A stretch of DNA of 64,000 nucleotides. Origin: Streptomyces sp. A0958 (GTDB taxonomy: Bacteria; Actinomycetota; Actinomycetes; Streptomycetales; Streptomycetaceae). This document shows positions 52,625 through 62,284 of the stretch, piece by piece. Under the pieces are notes generated by a model. That model was given only the letters and a program-made list of their open reading frames with translations. It made no database searches and was not told where the DNA came from. The translations under genes were made by a program, and so were the position numbers. The stretch covers positions 1-64,000 of the forward strand of contig NZ_SSBK01000012.1 in assembly GCF_004795035.1 (NCBI RefSeq), written 5' to 3'. How positions within the stretch are numbered: position 1 is the first letter of the stretch; every line of letters begins with the position of its first letter.

Positions 52625-52654
52625 GCCCCGGCCCGCCGGAAGGCGGACCGGGGC
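52625..52654. terminator. Bidirectional terminator between lacI-type gene and prcA
   Basis: GCCCCGGCCCGCC (52625-52637) with GGCGGACCGGGGC (52642-52654) pair in 12 of 13 positions around a GGAA loop. Confidence 0.65.
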
Positions 52655-52685
52655 CGGAGCGTTGCGGCGAAGGCGGCCCGAGCCG

Positions 52686-53549
52686 CTACTCCACGTCCCC
52701 GCCGGAATCGGTCGTGTCCGTCGTGCTCGTCGTATCCGTCGTGCTCGTCGTGTCCGTCGTGCTCGTCGTGTCCGTCGTTGCCGCGGGGGTGTCGGCGGCG
52801 TCGCCGTCCTCCGTGTCGGACGGGGCGTCCGTCGGTGTGGAGGCGGCGGCGTCCGCCTCCAGCAGCCGGGCCAGCTGCCGGCCGACGATCCGCTTGAACT
52901 TGCGCTGCTGCGGCCTCGTCCGGTCCAGGACCGCGACCTCCAGCCGGTCCGCGGGGATCTCCCGCTCACTGCCGTTGGGATCGCGGGACAGTGCCTGCAC
53001 CGCCAGCTTCAGCGCCTCGGCGAGCGACATCCCGTCACGGTGGCGCTGGTCCAGGAAGGTGCTGATCTGCTCCGCGTTGCCGCCGACCGCGACCGAGCCG
53101 TGCTCGTCCACGATCGAGCCGTCGTGCGGCAGTCGGTAGATCTGGTCGCCCTCGCGCTCCGCGCCGACCTCGGCGACCACCAGTTCCACCTCGTACGGCT
53201 TCTCGGCCGCACTGGAGAAAATGGTGCCGAGCGTCTGCGCGTAGACGTTCGCCAGTCCACGTGCCGTCACATCGTCGCGGTCATAGGTGTATCCGCGCAG
53301 ATCCGCATAGCGCACTCCGCCGATGCGGAGGTTCTCGTACTCGTTGTACTTACCGGCCGCGGCGAAACCGATCCGGTCATAGATCTCGCTGAACTTGTGC
53401 AGCGCACGGGACGGGTTCTCGCCGACGAAGACAATTCCGTCGGCGTACTGCAGCACAACCAGGCTGCGACCACGGGCGATGCCCTTCCGGGCGTATTCCG
53501 CCCGGTCGGCCATGGCCTGCTGAGGTGAGACATAGAACGGCGTCGACAC
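52686..53549 (-). CDS. prcA: Proteasome alpha subunit PrcA
   Basis: Alpha-ring subunit of the 20S core, 287 residues. It has the conserved N-terminus [20 protein letters not shown] and the Ntn fold without nucleophile. The C-terminal tail of about 50 residues is Thr/Asp/Ser-rich and built on an 18-bp DNA repeat. Start GTG 53549. It is the last gene of pup-prcB-prcA, 59 bases after prcB. Confidence 0.95.
   Translation of the reverse strand: MSTPFYVSPQQAMADRAEYARKGIARGRSLVVLQYADGIVFVGENPSRALHKFSEIYDRIGFAAAGKYNEYENLRIGGVRYADLRGYTYDRDDVTARGLANVYAQTLGTIFSSAAEKPYEVELVVAEVGAEREGDQIYRLPHDGSIVDEHGSVAVGGNAEQISTFLDQRHRDGMSLAEALKLAVQALSRDPNGSEREIPADRLEVAVLDRTRPQQRKFKRIVGRQLARLLEADAAASTPTDAPSDTEDGDAADTPAATTDTTSTTDTTSTTDTTSTTDTTDSGGDVE
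52711..52782. repeat. 18-bp tandem repeat within prcA
   Basis: Four units of GTCGTGTCCGTCGTGCTC-type at 52711, 52729, 52747 and 52765; the last diverges in its second half. On the minus strand they encode a repeating Thr-Thr-Asp-Thr-Thr-Ser hexapeptide in the PrcA tail. Such repeats can vary in copy number between strains. Confidence 0.9.
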
Positions 53550-53608
53550 CGGCTATCCGTCCCTTTCTGTCAGTGGCAGGAGCATCGAAGAAGCCTGGAC
53601 ACGAACGC

Positions 53609-54454
53609 TCAGAGCAGCGCGGCGCGCGGGCCGTCGGGCTGTTCCAGGCGGCGTTCCAGGACCGAGCGGGCGATCTCGGAGGATTCCGTCTCGGTCAGCT
53701 TCCGGAAGCCCTCGTCGGTGATGACGGTGACGATCGGATAGATACGGCGGGCCACGTCCGGGCCGCCGGTCGCCGAGTCGTCGTCCGCCGCGTCGTACAG
53801 CGCCTGCACGACCAGCGTGAGCGCCTGCTCCTCCGTCAGGTCCTCGCGGTAGAGCTTCTTCATCGAGCCACGGGCGAAGATCGAGCCGGAGCCGGTGGAG
53901 GCGTACCCGTGCTCCTCGGAACGCCCGCCGGTGACGTCATAGCTGAAGATGCGCCCCCGCTCGCGGTCGACGTCGTAGCCGGCGAAGAGCGGGACGACGG
54001 CGAGGCCCTGCATGGCCATCGCCAGATTGCTCCGGATCATCGTGGAGAGCCGGTTCGCCTTGCCCTCCAGGGAGAGCTGGGCGCCTTCCACCTTCTCGAA
54101 GTGTTCCAGCTCCAGTTGGAAGAGCTTGACCATCTCCACGGCGAGACCCGCCGTACCGGCGATGCCCACCGCCGAGTACTCGTCGGCCGGGAAGACCTTC
54201 TCGATGTCGCGCTGCGCGATCATGTTGCCCATGGTCGCCCGCCGGTCACCGGCCAGGACGACACCGCCGGGGAAGGTCGCCGCCACGATCGTCGTGCCGT
54301 GGGGCGCCTCGATGGCCCCCTTCATGGGCGGCGTCTGCCGGTTGCCCGGCAGCATTCCGGGCGCCTGGTCGGACAGGAAGTCCATGAAGGAGGACGACCC
54401 CGGCGTCAGGAAGGCAGCTGGTAGACGCCCGGTGCTACGAGTGTTGGCTTCCAC
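53609..54454 (-). CDS. prcB: Proteasome beta subunit PrcB
   Basis: Catalytic 20S subunit of 281 residues. The propeptide ends before Thr54 in [11 protein letters not shown]; processing exposes that Thr as the nucleophile. Other conserved parts are [14 protein letters not shown] and the active-site Lys region in AGDRRAT. Start is GTG 54454 with GGAGGG upstream. It degrades pupylated proteins together with PrcA and ARC. Confidence 0.96.
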   Translation of the reverse strand: MEANTRSTGRLPAAFLTPGSSSFMDFLSDQAPGMLPGNRQTPPMKGAIEAPHGTTIVAATFPGGVVLAGDRRATMGNMIAQRDIEKVFPADEYSAVGIAGTAGLAVEMVKLFQLELEHFEKVEGAQLSLEGKANRLSTMIRSNLAMAMQGLAVVPLFAGYDVDRERGRIFSYDVTGGRSEEHGYASTGSGSIFARGSMKKLYREDLTEEQALTLVVQALYDAADDDSATGGPDVARRIYPIVTVITDEGFRKLTETESSEIARSVLERRLEQPDGPRAALL

Positions 54455-54601
54455 GCGTTTCCCTCCAGGTATGCGATGGCCCTGCGCAAGGCGTCAGGAT
54501 CATCTCCCAACTTGCCGATGGCCGGATTGCAGTTGAAGCACGGTACGCCCCGGACCCTACCCGCCCGGCGGCGGTGATCCACATCGCGGGCGGAGGCAAT
54601 C
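54406..54601 (-). pseudogene. Remnant of an endonuclease VII-like gene
   Basis: The frame from 54600 to stop 54406 encodes VDHRRRAGRVRGVPCFNCN, then [20 protein letters not shown], the C-terminal half of the His-Cys-box of endonuclease VII-like proteins. Only about 65 family-like codons remain, the preceding frame is Arg/Pro-rich noise that ends in pup, and no N-terminal CxxC half is seen. It overlaps prcB by 49 bases. In S. coelicolor, as I recall, an ORF also lies between prcB and pup. Codon use (TTG, GGA, GAT) is less GC-rich. It is either a decayed gene or one whose N-terminal half is missing. Confidence 0.55.
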
Positions 54602-54688
54602 GGACCGGTAGCGCGGTACCGGCCCGCGGTGTGCGGCACGGGCGGACGCCCGTGCCGCACACCGGCCGCCGACTCGGGCGCGGGCCGG

Positions 54689-54907
54689 TTACTCGCCGCC
54701 CTTTTGTACGAATGACCGGACGAAGTCCTCGGCATTGGACTCGAGCACGTCGTCGATCTCGTCGAGGACGTCGTCCACGTCGTCGCTCAGCTTCTCCTGG
54801 CGCTCCTTGAGGTCCTCGGAGCCCTGCGCGTCCTGCGCCTGCTCCTCGGTCTCCTCGGTGGAGCGCGTCGCCTTCTGCTGTCCGCCGCCGGTGTCCTTGG
54901 TCGCCAT
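54689..54907 (-). CDS. pup: Prokaryotic ubiquitin-like protein Pup
   Basis: Pup of 72 residues, intrinsically disordered, highly acidic, with the C-terminal VQKGGE. Ending in Glu means no deamidation by Dop is needed before ligation. It is bound by the ARC coiled coil and attached to Lys by PafA. ATG 54907 begins MATKDTGGGQQ; an upstream in-frame GTG (54916) is less likely. The gene is between dop and prcB. Confidence 0.96.
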   Translation of the reverse strand: MATKDTGGGQQKATRSTEETEEQAQDAQGSEDLKERQEKLSDDVDDVLDEIDDVLESNAEDFVRSFVQKGGE

Positions 54908-55027
54908 ATAGCTCACCCCGCTCGGTTCGAAGCACTTGATCAGACCCTACCCATGGGGTCCGACATTGGCCCGGTACTTGTCTCAACGTCCGGAGGTCAT
55001 GGGAATGATTCCCAGCCGGAGGCCCTT

Positions 55028-56539
55028 TCAGCCGCCCGACAGGACCTGGACCAGCTCCTGAGCCGTACGGCAGCGGTCCAGGAGGCCCTGCACGTGCTCA
55101 CGGGTGCCCCGCAGCGGCTCCATCGTGGGCACGCGCTGCAACGAGTCCTGCCCCGGCAGGTCGAAGATGACCGAGTCCCAGGAGGCCGCGGCGACGTCGT
55201 CCGCGTACTGTTCGAGACAGCGGCCGCGGAAGTACGCCCTGGTGTCCTCGGGCGGCGCCGTACGGGCCCGCTGGACGTCGTTCTCGTCGAGGAGGCGTTT
55301 CATCCGGCCCCGGGCCACCAGACGGTTGTACAGCCCCTTGTCGGGCCGTACGTCGGCGTACTGGAGGTCCACCAGGTGCAGCCGCGCCGCGTCCCAGTCC
55401 AGGCCGTCGCGGCGCCGGTAGCCCTCCATGAGCTGGCGCTTGGCGACCCAGTCCAGCTCGCCGGCCAGGCTCATCGGGTCGTTCTCCAGCCGGTTGAGGG
55501 TGTCCTCCCACCGGCTGAGGACGTCCCTGGTCTGCTCGTCCGCGTCCGCCCCGTACCGCTCCTCGACGTACTTGCGGGCCAGCTCGAAGTACTCCATCTG
55601 AAGCTGCACCGCGGTGAGCGTCCGGCCGCTGCGCAGCGTGATCAGTTGCCGGAGCTCCGGGTCGTGCGAGACCTGGTGCAGGGTGCGCACCGGCTGGTCC
55701 ACGGCCAGGTCGACGTTGATGAAGCCGTCCTCGATCATGGACAGGACGAGCGAGGTGGTGCCCAGCTTGAGGTAGGTGGAGATCTCCGAGAGGTTCGCGT
55801 CGCCGATGATCACGTGGAGCCGGCGGTACTTCTCGGCGTCGGAGTGCGGCTCGTCGCGGGTGTTGATGATCGGGCGCTTGAGCGTGGTCTCCAGGCCGAC
55901 CTCGACCTCGAAGTAGTCCGCGCGCTGGCTGAGCTGGAAGCCGTGCTCATGGCCGTCCTGGCCGATTCCGACCCGTCCGGCACCGGTGACCACCTGGCGC
56001 GAGACGAAGAACGGCGTCAGATGCCGCACGATGTCCGAGAAGGGGGTCTCCCGCTTCATCAGATAGTTCTCGTGCGTCCCGTAGGAGGCGCCCTTGTTGT
56101 CGGTGTTGTTCTTGTAGAGCAGGATCGGCTGGGCGCCCGGGAGCTGGGCCGCGCGCTCGGCGGCCTCGGCCATGATGCGCTCGCCGGCCTTGTCCCACAG
56201 GACCGCGTCCCTGGGGTTGGTGATCTCCGGGGAGCTGTACTCGGGGTGTGCGTGGTCGACGTAGAGCCGGGCCCCGTTGGTGAGGATGACATTGGCCAGG
56301 CCGATGTCCTCGTCCGTGAGCTGGCTGGAGTCGGCGGTCTCGCGGGCGAGGTCGAAGCCTCGCGCGTCCCGCAGCGGATTCTCCTCCTCGAAGTCCCAGC
56401 GGGCGCGGCGCGCCCGGTGCATCGCCGCCGCGTAGGCGTTGACGATCTGGGACGAGGTGAGCATGGCATTGGCGTTGGGGTGTCCCGGCACGGAGATCCC
56501 GTACTCGGTCTCGATGCCCATTACTCGCCGTACGGTCAT
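55028..56539 (-). CDS. dop: Depupylase Dop
   Basis: PafA paralogue of 503 residues. It begins [20 protein letters not shown] and contains the Dop-specific insertion (about residues 42-80), active-site segments [20 protein letters not shown] and [20 protein letters not shown], and [20 protein letters not shown]. It removes Pup from proteins; deamidase activity is not needed here because Pup ends in Glu. It is upstream of pup on the same strand. Confidence 0.96.
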   Translation of the reverse strand: MTVRRVMGIETEYGISVPGHPNANAMLTSSQIVNAYAAAMHRARRARWDFEEENPLRDARGFDLARETADSSQLTDEDIGLANVILTNGARLYVDHAHPEYSSPEITNPRDAVLWDKAGERIMAEAAERAAQLPGAQPILLYKNNTDNKGASYGTHENYLMKRETPFSDIVRHLTPFFVSRQVVTGAGRVGIGQDGHEHGFQLSQRADYFEVEVGLETTLKRPIINTRDEPHSDAEKYRRLHVIIGDANLSEISTYLKLGTTSLVLSMIEDGFINVDLAVDQPVRTLHQVSHDPELRQLITLRSGRTLTAVQLQMEYFELARKYVEERYGADADEQTRDVLSRWEDTLNRLENDPMSLAGELDWVAKRQLMEGYRRRDGLDWDAARLHLVDLQYADVRPDKGLYNRLVARGRMKRLLDENDVQRARTAPPEDTRAYFRGRCLEQYADDVAAASWDSVIFDLPGQDSLQRVPTMEPLRGTREHVQGLLDRCRTAQELVQVLSGG

Positions 56540-56731
56540 GCGGCCCTCCTTGCCCGGCGGCGCTCCCTTCCGGGGCGGCGCTCAAGTACCGCTGCTTCTT
56601 CGGTGCGTGCGGTCCGCCCGTGCCGAGCTGCGTGGACGGGCGGTACGCCAGAGCCTAGAACGCCTCTGTGCCGGTGGGGAGATCAATTGCGTCGTGATTG
56701 CCGCGGTGTCGCCGCGGCTGTCCGGAAAGCA

Positions 56732-56769
56732 ACCGGCTGCGGATGCCCGGCCGGGCATCCGCAGCCGGT
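56732..56769 (-). terminator. Terminator after arc
   Basis: Perfect 19-bp arms, 56732-56750 and 56751-56769, with no spacer, 8 bases past the arc stop. It is the only obvious break between arc and dop. Confidence 0.8.
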
Positions 56770-56776
56770 ACGCCTT

Positions 56777-58543
56777 CTACAGGTACTGCCCGGTGTTGGC
56801 CACCGTGTCGATGGAGCGGCCGGTGTCCGCGCCCTGCTTTCCGGTGACGAGCGTGCGGATGAAGACGATCCGCTCGCCCTTCTTGCCGGAGATACGGGCC
56901 CAGTCGTCCGGGTTGGTGGTGTTCGGCAGGTCCTCGTTCTCCTTGAACTCGTCCACGCATGCCTGGAGGAGGTGGGAGACGCGAAGGCCCTTCTGGCCGT
57001 GGTCGAGGAAGGCCTTGATGGCCATCTTCTTGGCCCGGTCGACGATGTTCTGGATCATCGCGCCGGAGTTGAAGTCCTTGAAGTACAGGACCTCCTTGTC
57101 GCCGTTGGCGTACGTGACCTCGAGGAAGCGGTTCTCCTCGGACTCGGTGTACATCCGCTCGACGACCGACTGGATCATGGCGTGTGCGGCGGCTTCCTTG
57201 GAGCCGGTGTGCTCGGCCAGGTCGTCCGAGTGCAGCGGCAGCGAGGGGGTGAGGTACTTCGCGAAGATGTCCTTCGCGGCCTCCGCGTCCGGACGCTCGA
57301 TCTTGATCTTCACATCGAGCCGGCCGGGGCGCAGGATCGCGGGGTCGATCATGTCCTCGCGGTTGGAGGCGCCGATGACGATGACGTTCTCCAGGCCCTC
57401 GACGCCGTCGATCTCGGCGAGCAGCTGGGGGACGATGGTGTTCTCCACGTCCGAGCTGACGCCCGATCCACGGGTGCGGAAGAGGGACTCCATCTCGTCG
57501 AAGAAGACGATGACGGGGGTGCCCTCGCTCGCCTTCTCGCGGGCACGCTGGAAGACCAGGCGGATGTGGCGCTCGGTCTCGCCGACGTACTTGTTGAGGA
57601 GTTCGGGGCCCTTGATGTTGAGGAAGTAGCTCTTTCCGGCGGGCTGGCCGGTGACCTCGGCGACCTTCTTCGCGAGGGAGTTGGCGACGGCCTTGGCGAT
57701 GAGCGTCTTGCCGCAGCCGGGCGGGCCGTAGAGCAGGATGCCCTTCGGCGGGCGCAGCTCGTGCTCGCGGAAGAGGTCGGGGTGGAGATAGGGGAGCTCG
57801 ACCGCGTCGCGGATCAGCTCGATCTGGTCGCCCAGGCCGCCGATCTTGTCGTAGTCGATGTCCGGGACTTCTTCGAGGACGAGTTCCTCGACCTCGCTCT
57901 TGGGAACGACTTCGTAGACGTAGCCGGACCTGGGTTCGAGCAGCAGGGCGTCGCCGGGGCGGATGGTGATGTCCAGCAGCGGCTCGGCGAGCCTCACCAC
58001 CCTTTCCTCGTCGGTGTGCCCGATGACCAGGGCGCGTTCGCCGTCCTCAAGGATCTCCTTGAGGGTGACGATGTCCCCGGCCCGCTCGAATTCCATGGCG
58101 TCGACCACGTTGAGCGCTTCGTTGAGCATGACCTCCTGGCCGCGCCGGAGGTCTTCGAGCTCGACGCTGGGACTGACGTTCACCCGGAGCTTGCGGCCCC
58201 CGGTGAAGATGTCGCAGGTGCCGTCCTCGTTGGCCTGCAGGAACACGCCGAAGCCGGCCGGTGGCTGTGCGAGCCGGTCGACCTCTTCCTTGAGGGCCAC
58301 GATCTGGTCGCGGGCCTCGCGCAGTGTGCCGGCGAGCCGTTCGTTCTGGGCGGACACGCCTGCGAGGTTGGTCTGCAACTCGACGATCCGCTCTTCGAGA
58401 ATTCTCGTATGACGCGGAGAGTCGGCGAGCTTACGTCGCAGGACGGCGATTTCCTGCTCGAGATAGGCAACCTGGCCGGCTGGGTCGTCGGACCCCCGCC
58501 CGGGCCGGATGCCGCGGTTGATGTCGTCGTCGTGGGCTGCCAC
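56777..58543 (-). CDS. arc: Proteasome-associated AAA ATPase ARC/Mpa
   Basis: AAA+ unfoldase of 588 residues. The coiled coil (about 25-90) is followed by two OB domains (about 95-240), then the AAA module with Walker A GPPGCGKT, Walker [10 protein letters not shown] and sensor [19 protein letters not shown]. The C-terminus ends GQYL, the HbYX-type motif that docks into the 20S alpha ring. GTG 58543 is favoured (GGAGGAGGTGAGG upstream); it gives the 588-residue length that I recall for the S. coelicolor protein. Confidence 0.95.
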   Translation of the reverse strand: MAAHDDDINRGIRPGRGSDDPAGQVAYLEQEIAVLRRKLADSPRHTRILEERIVELQTNLAGVSAQNERLAGTLREARDQIVALKEEVDRLAQPPAGFGVFLQANEDGTCDIFTGGRKLRVNVSPSVELEDLRRGQEVMLNEALNVVDAMEFERAGDIVTLKEILEDGERALVIGHTDEERVVRLAEPLLDITIRPGDALLLEPRSGYVYEVVPKSEVEELVLEEVPDIDYDKIGGLGDQIELIRDAVELPYLHPDLFREHELRPPKGILLYGPPGCGKTLIAKAVANSLAKKVAEVTGQPAGKSYFLNIKGPELLNKYVGETERHIRLVFQRAREKASEGTPVIVFFDEMESLFRTRGSGVSSDVENTIVPQLLAEIDGVEGLENVIVIGASNREDMIDPAILRPGRLDVKIKIERPDAEAAKDIFAKYLTPSLPLHSDDLAEHTGSKEAAAHAMIQSVVERMYTESEENRFLEVTYANGDKEVLYFKDFNSGAMIQNIVDRAKKMAIKAFLDHGQKGLRVSHLLQACVDEFKENEDLPNTTNPDDWARISGKKGERIVFIRTLVTGKQGADTGRSIDTVANTGQYL

Positions 58544-58784
58544 GGTCCTCACCTCCTCCAAGGGGAGCTGGACGCTTCCTGACCCTACCTGGGTGGGTGG
58601 TGATTGAAACCCCTAGATCACAAAGACTGTGGGGTGTGTCCGATCTTCACCCTTGCGCTCTCCCTCGCCCCAGATGAATACCCACCGTTCAACATCGGAA
58701 AGCAGCCGGTTGTATCGTCGAAGCGTTCAACACCCGTCAGGACTGGCTTTTTCCGGTCCGGATACGCAGGAAACGGCAGGCGAC

Positions 58785-59096
58785 ATGACCGCACGGCAGG
58801 ACGCTCCCACCGATGGCGAGGGGCAGGACCTCGAGGTCTGGATCGACCAGGACCTCTGCACGGGGGACGGGATCTGCGTGCAGTACGCGCCCGAGGTGTT
58901 CGAGCTGGACATCGACGGTCTGGCGTACGTGAAGAGCGACGAGGACGAACTGCTTCAGGACAAGGGCGCGACCACGCCGGTGCCGCTGCCGCTGCTTCAG
59001 GACGTCGTGGACTCGGCGAAGGAGTGCCCGGGCGACTGCATCCATGTGCGGCGCGTTTCGGACAGGGTCGAGGTCTACGGGCCCGAGGCGGCTTGA
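58785..59096 (+). CDS. Small ferredoxin
   Basis: Ferredoxin of 103 residues of the P450-partner type, with C-x5-C (DLCTGDGICVQY) and a distal CPGDC, which binds a [3Fe-4S] or [4Fe-4S] cluster. It probably delivers electrons to a cytochrome P450 or another reductase. It is divergent from arc, and no P450 is encoded nearby. ATG 58785 starts MTARQDAPTDG. Confidence 0.9.
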   Translation: MTARQDAPTDGEGQDLEVWIDQDLCTGDGICVQYAPEVFELDIDGLAYVKSDEDELLQDKGATTPVPLPLLQDVVDSAKECPGDCIHVRRVSDRVEVYGPEAA

Positions 59097-59120
59097 TCCG
59101 CGGCTGCCGGGGCAGGCGGG

Positions 59121-59801
59121 TCAGATGCCGTCGTCGGAGGGTTCGGCCGTCTCGCTGGTGCGGATGAAGGCGCCGTTCTGCCAGTGCCAGGTCACCTTCT
59201 CCTGCTGGTCGGGGCAGCAGGAGGGCACGGAGGACGAGGAGTAGCCGAGGAGCGTGGCGGAGATGACGCGGTCGCGGACCGTGAAGTCGCCGATGCTCAG
59301 TTGCTGGGCGGGGTCCACCAGGGTCGCGACGATCCTGGGAGTGGCCCCGCTTCCCTGTGTGAGGACGTAGACGCCGCTGGGCGGGGTGCCCAGTCCGGCC
59401 GCGCAGTGGACGACGGCGACGGTCTCGGGCCGGCCGTCGCCGTCGAGGTCTCCGGGTGCCTCTTTGGCCACCGTGTTGCCGAGGTCGCCGCAGTCGAGCG
59501 GGAAGGCCGCCTTGGCCGGATCGGGGGCCACGGCCTGGACGGTGCCGTGCTGGGTACTGGTGGCCGGGTGGGGCGTGGAGGCCGAGGCGCTCGCGTGCGG
59601 CTGGAGCAGACCGGCGGCCGCTACGACGGCGGCCATGGCGGCCGCGGTGGCGAGCCAGTGCATCGGCCTGGTGTAGGTGTGCGCGAGGTCCGGGAGCGCG
59701 GAGGGCTGCACGCGGGATGTCTCCTGTGGTTCCTGTGGTGCGGGATGCCGGATGAGGCGGTGCCGCCGCCTCGGCGTCGGCGGTGCGGGGGTGGCCAGCA
59801 T
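59121..59801 (-). CDS. Membrane-anchored secreted protein, unknown function
   Basis: Protein of 226 residues. An Arg/Pro-rich N-terminus leads to a hydrophobic helix (about 48-65) that anchors or exports it. The external part has two DGDGRPET-type metal or FG-GAP-like loops (GDLDGDGRPETVAVVHC) and a Cys-Cys pair near the end (VPSCCPD). I do not recognise a family. ATG 59801 with GAGGTG upstream is preferred. It is convergent with the ferredoxin gene. Confidence 0.65.
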   Translation of the reverse strand: MLATPAPPTPRRRHRLIRHPAPQEPQETSRVQPSALPDLAHTYTRPMHWLATAAAMAAVVAAAGLLQPHASASASTPHPATSTQHGTVQAVAPDPAKAAFPLDCGDLGNTVAKEAPGDLDGDGRPETVAVVHCAAGLGTPPSGVYVLTQGSGATPRIVATLVDPAQQLSIGDFTVRDRVISATLLGYSSSSVPSCCPDQQEKVTWHWQNGAFIRTSETAEPSDDGI

Positions 59802-59891
59802 CGTGCCACACCTCACACGACAGGGGAACGGTGGGGTGGGGAAGGAACTCGGCCCCCGCGGAGGCCCAGGAACGGAAGCGGGAGAGAAAAG

Positions 59892-59941
59892 GGCGCCGCC
59901 GCCGGGTTCCCGGGTCGGTCCGGGAACCCGGCGGCGGCGCC
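59892..59941 (-). terminator. Intrinsic terminator after trmI
   Basis: 22-bp perfect stem (59892-59913 with 59920-59941) and 6-base loop, followed on the minus strand by CTTTTCTC. It is about 17 bases past the trmI stop. Confidence 0.9.
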
Positions 59942-59957
59942 GGTGCGTTGCGCGAGG

Positions 59958-60866
59958 TCAGTCGCGGGGGGCGGAGCCGCTCTGGCTGCCGGGGCCGTCG
60001 TAGTCCTCGCCGTAGGCACCCTTGGAGGGGCGGCGGCGCCGGGCCGGGGCCTGAACGCCGTCGGCGAGCCTGCGGGCGGTGACGAGGAAGCCGGTGTGGC
60101 CGATCATGCGGTGGTCCGGGCGCACGGCGAGTCCCTCGACGTGCCAGTTGCGGATCATCGACTCCCAGGGCTGCGGTTCGGCGAAGCAGCCGTTCTCACG
60201 GATGGACTCGACCGTCCGGGAGAGCTGGGTGGTGGTGGCGACGTACGCGCAGAGGATGCCGCCGGGGACCAGAGCCTTGGAGACGACGTCCAGGCATTCC
60301 CAGGGCGCCAGCATGTCCAGCACGACACGGTCGACGTCGGTGTCCGTCAGGTTGTCCTGGAGGTCGCCGACCGTGAGCTGCCAGGCCGGATGGGGGCTGC
60401 CGAAGTAGCGCTCGACGTTCTGCTGGGCGATCTCGGCGAAGTCCTCGCGGCGCTCGTAGGAGTGCAGCATGCCCTGTTCGCCGATGGCGCGGAGCAGGAA
60501 GGTGGAGAGCGCGCCCGAGCCGACGCCCGCTTCCACGACGCGTGCGCCGGGGAAGATGTCGCCGAAGGCGAGGATCTGCCCCGCGTCCTTCGGGTAGACC
60601 ACGGCGGCGCCGCGGGGCATGGACAGGACGTAGTCGGGGAGCAGGGGGCGCAGCGCGAGGTAGGCGACGTTTCCCGTGGTCAGGACCACACTGCCCTCGG
60701 GGGCACCGATCAGCTCGTCGTGCGGGAAAGAACCCTTGTGGGTGTGGAAGTTCTTTCCGGCTTCGAGCGTGAAGGTGTGGTGGCGTCCCTTGGGATCGGT
60801 GAGCTGGACCTGGTCCCCGACCTTGAAGGGCCCGCGTCGGCGGGCGGCACCGGTCGGTTCAGACAT
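59958..60866 (-). CDS. trmI: tRNA (adenine58-N1)-methyltransferase
   Basis: SAM-dependent enzyme of 302 residues that methylates A58 in the T loop of tRNAs. It has the N-terminal small domain (FKVGDQVQLTDPKGRHHTFT) and Rossmann core with motif I VVEAGVGSGALS, plus VVLDMLAPW and GGILCAYVATTTQ. A basic Gly/Pro-rich tail is disordered. The gene is near the proteasome cluster, as in mycobacteria, where trmI, a RecB-like gene and mpa are close. Confidence 0.95.
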   Translation of the reverse strand: MSEPTGAARRRGPFKVGDQVQLTDPKGRHHTFTLEAGKNFHTHKGSFPHDELIGAPEGSVVLTTGNVAYLALRPLLPDYVLSMPRGAAVVYPKDAGQILAFGDIFPGARVVEAGVGSGALSTFLLRAIGEQGMLHSYERREDFAEIAQQNVERYFGSPHPAWQLTVGDLQDNLTDTDVDRVVLDMLAPWECLDVVSKALVPGGILCAYVATTTQLSRTVESIRENGCFAEPQPWESMIRNWHVEGLAVRPDHRMIGHTGFLVTARRLADGVQAPARRRRPSKGAYGEDYDGPGSQSGSAPRD

Positions 60867-60927
60867 GTGACCAGCGTACCGGTGTTTCGGAGGACGCCGA
60901 CCGCTCGCCCGTACAGGTGTACGGGCG

Positions 60928-62178
60928 TCAGGCGGCGGGGCGTGCCATGGCGGCGACGAAGGCGCGCTCGACGTCGGCGGTGGAGAGCACCCCGTAGATC
61001 TCGCCGGTCTCCTCCACGACGAGGTATTCGGTGGCGGGGGTGGCCTTGAGGCGGTCCAGGAGTGCTTCGCCGGCGAGTTCGGCGGAGACCTTCATGCCGT
61101 CGGTGAGGTCCTGGGCGAGGCCGCTGACCGGAACCCAGGGGCGGCGGTGTTCGGGGATGCCGACGATGGCGGTCTCCCGGACGAGGGCCTTGGGCGCGCC
61201 GTTGCCGTCGACGACGACGAGCGCGCGGGCGCCGGCCTCGTTGGCCCGGCGCAGGGCCTCGGAGAGCGGGGTGGCGGCCTCGACGGGGACGGCGCGCCGG
61301 GTGAGGCTGCGGGCGCGCAGGTCGGGGAGGTGTTCGCGGAGCCGGGCCATGCGCAGGCTGTTGCCCGCACCGGTCCAGATGATGGCGGCGAGGATCGCGG
61401 CGAGCAGGGCGTCGGTGACGGTGTCCATGCCGCTGATCTCGCCGGGGTCGTTGCCGAGGGTTCCGGTGCGGGTGAGCAGGGGCAGGCCGATGAGGGTGCC
61501 GACGGCGAGGGCGCGGCCGACCCAGGCGGCGGCGACGGTGCCGCTCATGGGGCGGCCGGTGACCTTCCAGACGACGGCCCTGAGCATGCGGCCGCCGTCG
61601 AGCGGGAGGCCGGGCAGGAGGTTGAAGGCGGCGACGATGAGGTTGGAGATCATCAGCCCGCCGAGCAGGACGGCCGGGACGGTGCCGCGCTCGACGAAGA
61701 GCAGCGGTACGTAGAAGACGCCGGCCAGGACCAGGGAGAGCAGCGGGCCGACGAAGGCGAGGACGAATTCGCGGCCGGGGGTTTCGGACTCCTTCTCGAT
61801 CTCGGAGACGCCGCCGAAGAACTGGAGCTGGATGCGGCGGACGGGGAGCTTGTAGCGCAGGGCGGCGACCGTGTGCGCGAGTTCGTGCACGAGCACGGAG
61901 GCGTAGAAGGCGATCGCGAAGAAGAGCGCGACGAGGTAGCGGGCGGCGCCGAGCTCGGGCAGCACCCGGTCGAGCTGGCCGCCGAAGACCCAGGTGATCA
62001 GGGCCGCCACCACGAACCAGCTGGGGGCGACGTAGACGGGCACGCCGAAGGGGCGGCCCATGAGGATGCCGCCTCCGGGCTCGTCCCTGCGCCGGGACGA
62101 GCCCTTGCCGGGGTCGTCGCCGGGGCCCTTCCCCCCTGGGCCGGGCTGCGGCTGCCGGCTGTCGCCGCTCTCGTCCAC
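60928..62178 (-). CDS. Site-2 protease-like M50 metallopeptidase with CBS domains
   Basis: Membrane protein of 416 residues with about five or six helices. The zinc motif HELAH (98-102) and distal LLPGLPLDGGRM (Asp near 188) identify an intramembrane metalloprotease. A C-terminal CBS pair (about 285-400) may sense nucleotides. A Gly/Pro-rich cytoplasmic N-tail of about 40 residues precedes. It could release membrane-bound regulators such as anti-sigma factors, but no target is assigned. GTG 62178 is the start. Confidence 0.9.
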   Translation of the reverse strand: MDESGDSRQPQPGPGGKGPGDDPGKGSSRRRDEPGGGILMGRPFGVPVYVAPSWFVVAALITWVFGGQLDRVLPELGAARYLVALFFAIAFYASVLVHELAHTVAALRYKLPVRRIQLQFFGGVSEIEKESETPGREFVLAFVGPLLSLVLAGVFYVPLLFVERGTVPAVLLGGLMISNLIVAAFNLLPGLPLDGGRMLRAVVWKVTGRPMSGTVAAAWVGRALAVGTLIGLPLLTRTGTLGNDPGEISGMDTVTDALLAAILAAIIWTGAGNSLRMARLREHLPDLRARSLTRRAVPVEAATPLSEALRRANEAGARALVVVDGNGAPKALVRETAIVGIPEHRRPWVPVSGLAQDLTDGMKVSAELAGEALLDRLKATPATEYLVVEETGEIYGVLSTADVERAFVAAMARPAA

Positions 62179-62284
62179 GAGGTCCCTTCGGTTCGGTGCC
62201 TTTCGGCACGATCATGCAGTGTTCGAGGGTCTGTGGTCGATGGTATGCCGGTTGGTGTCAGTGGCGGGTCGTAGGGTCTTCGTC

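Noticed and set aside
54602-54735. N-terminal half of the endonuclease VII-like ORF
   Set aside because: The frame is open but Arg/Pro-rich, begins inside pup and carries none of the expected Cys-rich sequence, so I did not include it in the remnant.
54953-58582. Open frame of about 1,200 codons opposite dop and arc
   Set aside because: Same cause: it mirrors the high-GC coding of dop and arc and has no domain of its own.
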